DNA from: Turnera subulata
Taxonomy: Eukaryota > Streptophyta > Magnoliopsida > Malpighiales > Passifloraceae
Assembly: GCA_028386065.3 (NCBI GenBank)
Contig: JAKUCV010007745.1
Coordinates: 62,001 to 126,000, forward strand
DNA length: 64,000 nucleotides
Direction: 5' to 3'
This document shows, in pieces, positions 58,920-64,000 of this stretch; within the stretch, counting starts at the first letter, position 1; every line of letters begins with the position of its first letter. Below the pieces are notes generated by a model. That model had not been told where the DNA came from. It saw only the letters and a list, made by a program, of their open reading frames with translations, and ran no database searches. A program made the translations under genes and the position numbers.

Positions 58920-59057
58920 ACTGAATTTTTATTAATGATATTTGTGATGTTCATAATATTTTACTCATTATTTATTGTTATTAATATACTATAAGTAAGG
59001 GTAATTTAGTCTTTCAATTTTGGGAGGTTCATGTTTTTATATCTGAGAGTTAGTACC
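58920..59057 (+). repeat. Dispersed direct repeat, right copy (partner at 45676)
   Basis: Matches 45676-45820 in order and orientation with a few substitutions and a 1-2 bp indel. Confidence 0.8.
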
Positions 59058-59129
59058 ATAACTCTCACCATTGATGCTGACATGTAAGATCTAATATCTA
59101 TTTATTTATTTTTGGTTACAATCTATTAT

Positions 59130-59622
59130 CTATTTATCTATATAAATTAATGGAGATTGGTCAACTCGGTATCTGGTTTTAAACTTCTCCCCTTTATACT
59201 ACTCCAACGACTTTAAGTCGTTGGATGGTGCATGTATGTTGCTAGAATCTGTTCTTTAGAATATTTTTCAATGACTATTAAGCCATTAATTATAATATAA
59301 CAATATAAAAGGAAAGGGAATTTTGGTATTTCAATTTCGCAGGTTCTTGTGACTTCATGCTTTTATATATAGTATCTATTTATCTATATAAATTGATAGA
59401 GATTGGTCAACTCGGTATCTGGTTTTAAACTTCTCCCCTTTATACTACTCCAACGACTTTAAGCTGTTGGATGGTGCAAGTATGTTGCTAAAATCTGTTC
59501 TCTAAAATAATTTTTAATGACTATTAAGCCATTAATTATAATATAACAATATAAAAAGAAAGGGGTATTTTGGTATTTCAATTTGGCAAGTTTTTGTGAC
59601 TTCATGCTTTTTTATATATAGT
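59130..59622 (+). repeat. 246-bp tandem duplication
   Basis: 'GAGATTGGTCAACTCGGTAT' at 59153 recurs at 59399. Both copies run through 'CTCCAACGACTTTAAG', 'GTTGGATGGTGCA' and 'GACTTCATGCTTTT' with about 5 percent differences. Confidence 0.85.
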
Positions 59623-59851
59623 ATATATAGTATAGATAGATAGAGATATACATATGTGTAATTATTAGAAGGGAAAGGAACAAGCTTTTGGAAGAGATCG
59701 GGAGTTGGTTTGGGCCTATTGTGGGCTGGGCAGTCACCCATCTAAAGCCCGTGTAGAGATTTTTTCTTATTCTTCCTGGTCTTACGTTAAAGATTATCGT
59801 ATTTTTTAGTTAAACACCAAAAACAATTTCTTGTTAAAAATATTGATGTTA

Positions 59852-60022
59852 TGCTATAAAATTTTTGGAGAAGGATTAGGGGAAGAAAGCACGCAGCAGA
59901 GGAAGAGGAGCGGGAGAAGATGGGAAGAAGGAAGAGCAGGTTTTTAGCTCATCAATTTTCATTCTTGTTCTGGGTATAAATAATACAATTAGGTGAAACA
60001 GTATTCACCACGTTTTATAACA
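59852..60022 (-). repeat. 3' LTR of copia copy 3
   Basis: 171 bp. Termini match those of copy 1 but the body is shorter and diverged, so it is a sister subfamily rather than the same one. Confidence 0.7.
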
Positions 60023-60064
60023 CTCTCCCTTGAATACTGTTGTACTTTGAGTAGAATACATTTT

Positions 60065-60180
60065 TGAAGTAACTGCCTCATTAAAAACCTTACCAAGAAA
60101 AATCCAGTGAGATAAAAACTTGGTGAAGGAAAAAAGAGTGCAGTGCGTATTCTACTCCCCCTCATTTTGGCCTCTCTTGA
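60065..60180 (-). other. Conserved pre-PPT block of copia copy 3
   Basis: Reverse complement of the copy 1 block: 'TGCCTCATTAAAAACCTTAC', 'AAACTTGGTGAAGG' and 'ACTCCCCCTCATTTTGGCC' on the plus strand. Only one GGCCAAAATGAGGGGGAGT unit here, against two in copy 1. Confidence 0.7.
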
Positions 60181-60839
60181 TTTCTTGATGTCAAGACAAG
60201 TCAATCTTCTTTGTCAACCTTTGATGACATATATGATCCGTCCGATCACTTTTGATACATCACTCCTTTAATTGGGCAATGCAGGCAGTATTATCTTCAT
60301 AATTTGTTGTTGGAGCATCTTGAATGTGCAACATTATCGAACTTAGCCAAGCACAGTCTCGACTAGTATCTGCATTATTGGTAGAGTTTTGTGCTTGCCA
60401 TGACTTGTACCTGCAAAACATACTATATTCTCCTTGGACTCACAAGGTTAAAATAATTACATGTCCATTATACCCTAAGATAATGGATAGCTTCAGGCTT
60501 TATGGAAAAATTAGAGCAAAAGATATTTTGCTAACAAGTTTATGGCAAAGCTTCAGGCTTCATATTACTAACAAAATAAATTGCACTATGATATGGTACT
60601 TCAGGACCAGTCTAATTCTTTTATGACATATTTCATCTCAAATTCTTTCTTAAAACATAGCACGACATTTGGAAGCTTCTTCAAGAGTTCTAATAATGTT
60701 TAAACACAAAAATAGTAGAAATGCACATATAGATATGAGACAATAACATAAGCAATAATAAATTCATGCATGTACTTTATGCTATGCATACTTAAAATGA
60801 TTTAAATCATGTGAAAATCAATTCAGTTTAATTTTTGTA

Positions 60840-62180
60840 TATTCCCGTGAATTAGTTGCTTCAAGCAACTTGAATCCTTCAGGGATTCTCATGCATATGT
60901 CATGATTTACGGATCCATAGAAATAGGCTGTAATAGCATCTATTTGATGCATTACTAATTCTTTTCACATTATGCCAGACTTATCGAAAATAATTGCATC
61001 CACTACAGGGGAGTATATCTCCTCACAATTAATACCAAGTCGTTTGGGTAAAACCTTGTGTGATGAGCCATGCTTTGTATCTCTCTATTATAATTTTATT
61101 TTCGCACAAATACCCATTTTCTATCGACTGGTTCCACACCATCTGGTGTACGGACTACAGGTCCGGAAAATATCTCGCTTCACAAGCGAGTCTAACACAG
61201 CCTTAATTACATTTTTCAATTTGGCCAATCTTACTGTGCCTACATTCACCAATATATGTAGGTTCATGATCCTCATTTTCTTTCATAATATTTAGCGCTA
61301 TATATGAAAATAAATATTCCATCGACGGTTATTTCACGTTGGTTCCATCTTATTCCTGACACTGTATAATTAATTGAGATCTCATCATACTGATTTATAT
61401 CAGGTACCTGAGTTACTTCTGGAACTTTATCAATTGTGTCAGAAAACCTCTTCTGGAGGATTTTCCTCTTCTTGAGGATTTTTAATTTGAACCTCTACTG
61501 GAGGTCTTATTTTTTCACTGGGCCATCTTATCTCTTTGCTCCTTTCTCTATCGAGAATTTTATTTTCTTTGGAACCGAGTATATCTTACGCCTTTGGCGT
61601 ACTTTAGATTCATTTGTATACTATACTTGTTCTTCCAAACAGGAGCATTTGTAGCTGGTATATAAGAATTGGTCACTTTATGAGTCTGGCAATTTCATAT
61701 CAATTTCCTGCAAATGAATCATCTTTTGAACTTCAGGTTCACGCTAATTTGTTTGAGGATCAACAATCATACATTGATAATGTATTTCAATAATATCTTG
61801 ATCCAGCTGCTTATTTTCTCTCCCTGATATTTGGGTAAACTCTTTCAATAAACAAGTCTCCAATAATTAGTCAATGGTTTCAATTACTTTGTAATTGATG
61901 GAGATTTTTATAACCAATATCTATTCCCAATCTTCTTTAAGGACCAGATTTACTATGTTGTGGTGGAGCATTATATACTGTATAACCAACGGTCCGAAGA
62001 TGGGAGTTACTAGGTTCGTGACCATGAACCAATTAAATGGGGAGACCTTATGATAACTTCTTGGCTTGATGCACACAAGTCTGCTGCATGTAAAATACCA
62101 TTTTCTCAAACAGTCATATTTCATTAATAATGGTCCTGCAATCAATTGTCAATATTTCCCCAGATCTGTTTGGGTTTATT
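60840..62180 (-). pseudogene. Reverse transcriptase and integrase remnants of copia copy 3
   Basis: Reverse-complement counterparts of 33400-34800. RT landmark CEEIYSPVVDA-like lies near 60995-61030, and the linker rich in Lys/Pro and Glu near 61430-61560. Stops in all frames. The short plus-strand frames here (100 and 107 codons) are antisense by-products. Confidence 0.65.
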
Positions 62181-62604
62181 TCCAATGATATATATTATCC
62201 ATTGAAGAAATATACCAGCATTATCTAGACATATAGTCTAATAACATAAGTAGGGATATGTACCTGCAAGTGGCTTAATCATTAAAAATAAGTGCACACA
62301 ATGCCAACTTGCGTCACACAATGGACCTTCTAGTCGATGCATCATAAAAATTACCTAGATGGTCAGCACGGCGGATTTATCAGTCCGCGTTCATGTCCCT
62401 GAATTATTCCCAAACTTGCTGGTGATTCTAGGCCAATCCTATCTTAGGAAGGCCGTATAATTAATTTCGTAGCAAACAAACACGTGGAAATTCATTGATT
62501 GTAAAACTTCTGGTTTTTCAATGAATGACCAAATAAATTTCGTGCATCATTATTGACCCGGGATGGCCCAACCGGTCATGCCAAACAGTAAGTCCATGTA
62601 CCAA

Positions 62605-62880
62605 CTTTAAGTTGGTGCCAGCTTCAGGCTGCTATTTATGTGCCAGCTTCAGGCTGGACATGATAACTTAGGAAATTTATTTACCAGCTTCTGGCTGATG
62701 CATAGAAGCTATAAATCACATATCTATCTGCCAACTTCTAGTTGGTCTCAGCTTCGGGCTGTGTAAACCATGTATTTAAACACTTAAAAATTGCTAGCTT
62801 CAGCTAGTGCATTCTAGCTTCTGGCTGGATATGGTAAGTTTCAATTACTCAATTGCTAGCTTCAGGCTGAAATACATGTG
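62605..62880 (-). repeat. Array of short imperfect palindromes in copia copy 3
   Basis: About ten cores such as GCCAGCTTCAGGCTG, CCAGCTTCTGGCTG and CCAACTTCTAGTTGG, the reverse complements of those in copy 1. In the same place relative to the LINE fragment and integrase. Confidence 0.7.
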
Positions 62881-62924
62881 TCAATATTAGGCTTATTTCT
62901 GCCACTCATGTCGGAAAAGATCAG

Positions 62925-63190
62925 AATTATTGAGCAATAATTAAATGTGGCAACAAACTTTTCCAAAAACAAATACATATATCTAGTCACCGAAAAATCT
63001 TCTGGATCTTTTGAGAGACAGTAAGAGGGTCCACATTTGAAAAATTAATACCTAGCTGACCAAGCTCAGGCTATAAAAGAGGAGTGGTGGAAACATGAAA
63101 ATTTAGAAAAACTCAACAAGACAAAAAAATGCCTTCCCCAGCTACTATTTTCTTTGTTGAGGGTACCTCTCTAGGAAGAAAGAATAGAAC
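62925..63190 (+). pseudogene. LINE fragment in copia copy 3
   Basis: Matches the start of the copy 1 fragment (reverse complement of about 32350-32640), including 'GAAAAATCTTCTGGATCTTTT' and 'ATGCCTTCCCCAGCTACT'. Antisense to its copia host as in copies 1 and 2. Stops present, so not translatable. Cut near 63190. Confidence 0.7.
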
Positions 63191-63197
63191 AGCTTAA

Positions 63198-64000
63198 TGA
63201 AACACCTCGGCCCAAATTTACCCAACAAACAGTAATTACCAAACAACAGCGCCGACACGTGGCGCAGACAGCAAATACAACAGGAAAACCCGGCCCAACG
63301 GTCCAAAGATAATATCATGTCACCCGACCACGGATACAACAGTATCAATAGCACAACGGAAGCAATTTTAATAATCACAGCAATAGTATGAATCGACTCG
63401 ATGCAAACTATGGATCCAGATCCGTCAGAGAAGATGTCGTAGCCTGCCATGATGCATACCTGCACAAAGAACCACATAGTCTGCCGATGGGGTAGGTGAG
63501 GGGTGAGATTCTGCATAATCTCACCGACACATAACCCATGACGAACATAGCAGATACTTAACAGTCAAGAGCACATCAATACGGCCTACAAGTAGCGAAC
63601 AGAACACTGAAAAAATACAGTCATAAAGAACAATGCGGACTATGCAAATGTCCACCCCATCGACTATGCAATGCACTGACCACCCAACACCTCACAGACT
63701 GTACAATACTCTAGTGCCCGACCGGGACACCTCAACTCAACTACATATTGGGTAACCGACCCAGTCTCAACAGACTATACAATACATACTCTAGTCCTGA
63801 CAGACTATACTCAACAGAGGTTCCTCATCGTATGATAACATACCGTTACTGTGCTTGCTGATCATCTAACCCGGTACCAAAACAATCTTAAAATCTCGTG
63901 AGCCTCGCTCACCGGGTAGCTGACAACCAGCACGGACCATACCCAATCAACATCACAAACCGATCCCCGGGTAGAATCACAACACAACACGGTAACAGCA
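63198..64000 (-). mobile_element. LTR of another element, running off the window
   Basis: An abrupt junction with copia copy 3 near 63190-63198, where TGAAACACCTCGG begins, is analogous to the TGAAACGCCCG end of the chromovirus LTR. The following sequence is C/A-rich with PBS-less, LTR-like character. The other end and any coding part are outside. The 123-codon minus frame at 63145-63516 spans the junction and is not a gene. Confidence 0.45.

Larger units (their letters stand above)
58296..59851. other. Intergenic with repeats, no gene
   Basis: AT-rich. A GC-richer stretch at about 58640-58740 contains CACGTG-type words. The right part holds the dispersed repeat (58920-59057) and a 246-bp tandem duplication. 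Confidence 0.5.
59852..63190 (-). mobile_element. Copia-type element, copy 3, truncated at its 5' side
   Basis: Minus-strand relative of copy 1. Its 3' LTR (59852-60022; TGTTATAAAA... to ...TATAGCA) is preceded by the tract AAGGGAGAG and the conserved pre-PPT block. Further inside come RT remnants, integrase remnants, the palindrome array (62605-62880) and the LINE fragment (about 62925-63190). There another LTR interrupts it, so gag and the 5' LTR are missing from the window. The coding region has many stops. Confidence 0.78.

Noticed and set aside
63145..63516. 123-codon minus-strand frame with hydrophobic stretches
   Set aside because: Spans the junction between copia copy 3 and the next LTR, so it cannot be an ancestral gene. 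No domain.

Overview
This is a eudicot-type plant nuclear DNA window. The evidence is spliced genes with plant-specific products, GT-AG introns, AT-rich intergenic DNA and dense plant retrotransposons. Species cannot be named from the sequence. There is no CRISPR array, operon, rRNA gene or convincing tRNA gene.

Left third (1-29500): three apparently intact host genes. (1) A plus-strand protein phosphatase 2C of the PP2C60/PP2C21 type, ten coding exons between 3311 and 8950, 358 aa when spliced. (2) A plus-strand small chloroplast J-domain protein of the DnaJ8/J8 type, three exons between 19087 and 20033, 158 aa, with a TATA box at 18801. (3) A minus-strand CorA/MRS2 magnesium transporter of the MRS2-1/MRS2-10 group, five coding exons between 28201 and 24589, 443 aa with the GMN motif. 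All three reading frames close across the introns I assigned. Between them lie a Mutator-like element with long inverted ends (885-2680), a Tourist/Harbinger-like MITE (9390-9735), two diverged segments carrying telomere-like repeats (12046-13622), LTR and LINE remnants (13630-16331), and a three-copy tandem LTR-like element on the minus strand (20920-23241) bounded by a 4-bp target duplication.

Right two thirds (29500-64000): nested retrotransposons with no host gene that I can support. Copia copy 1 (29502-35693) is complete end to end, with 233-bp LTRs differing at about 4 sites and TSD TAAAG, but its coding region is broken. Copia copy 2 (about 36200-39600) carries a solo LTR (37551-39014, TSD CTCTG) inside gag. 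A truncated Ty3/gypsy element lies at 43004-44716. A complete but defective Tekay/Del-type chromovirus lies on the minus strand (47037-58295) with LTRs of about 3.1-3.2 kb. Copia copy 3 (59852 to about 63190) is on the minus strand. The LTR of a further element runs off the window from 63198.

The most unusual structure is that all three copia copies carry the same cargo at the same place, just after the gag zinc-knuckle region: a fragment of a LINE endonuclease gene in antisense. In copies 1 and 3 it is followed by an array of short imperfect palindromes. This suggests a chimeric, probably non-autonomous copia lineage that multiplied after capturing LINE sequence. Other points of note are the three-LTR/two-internal tandem element, loss of the TATA segment from the 5' LTR of the chromovirus, and the predominance of CAG-to-TAG type stop codons in that chromovirus.
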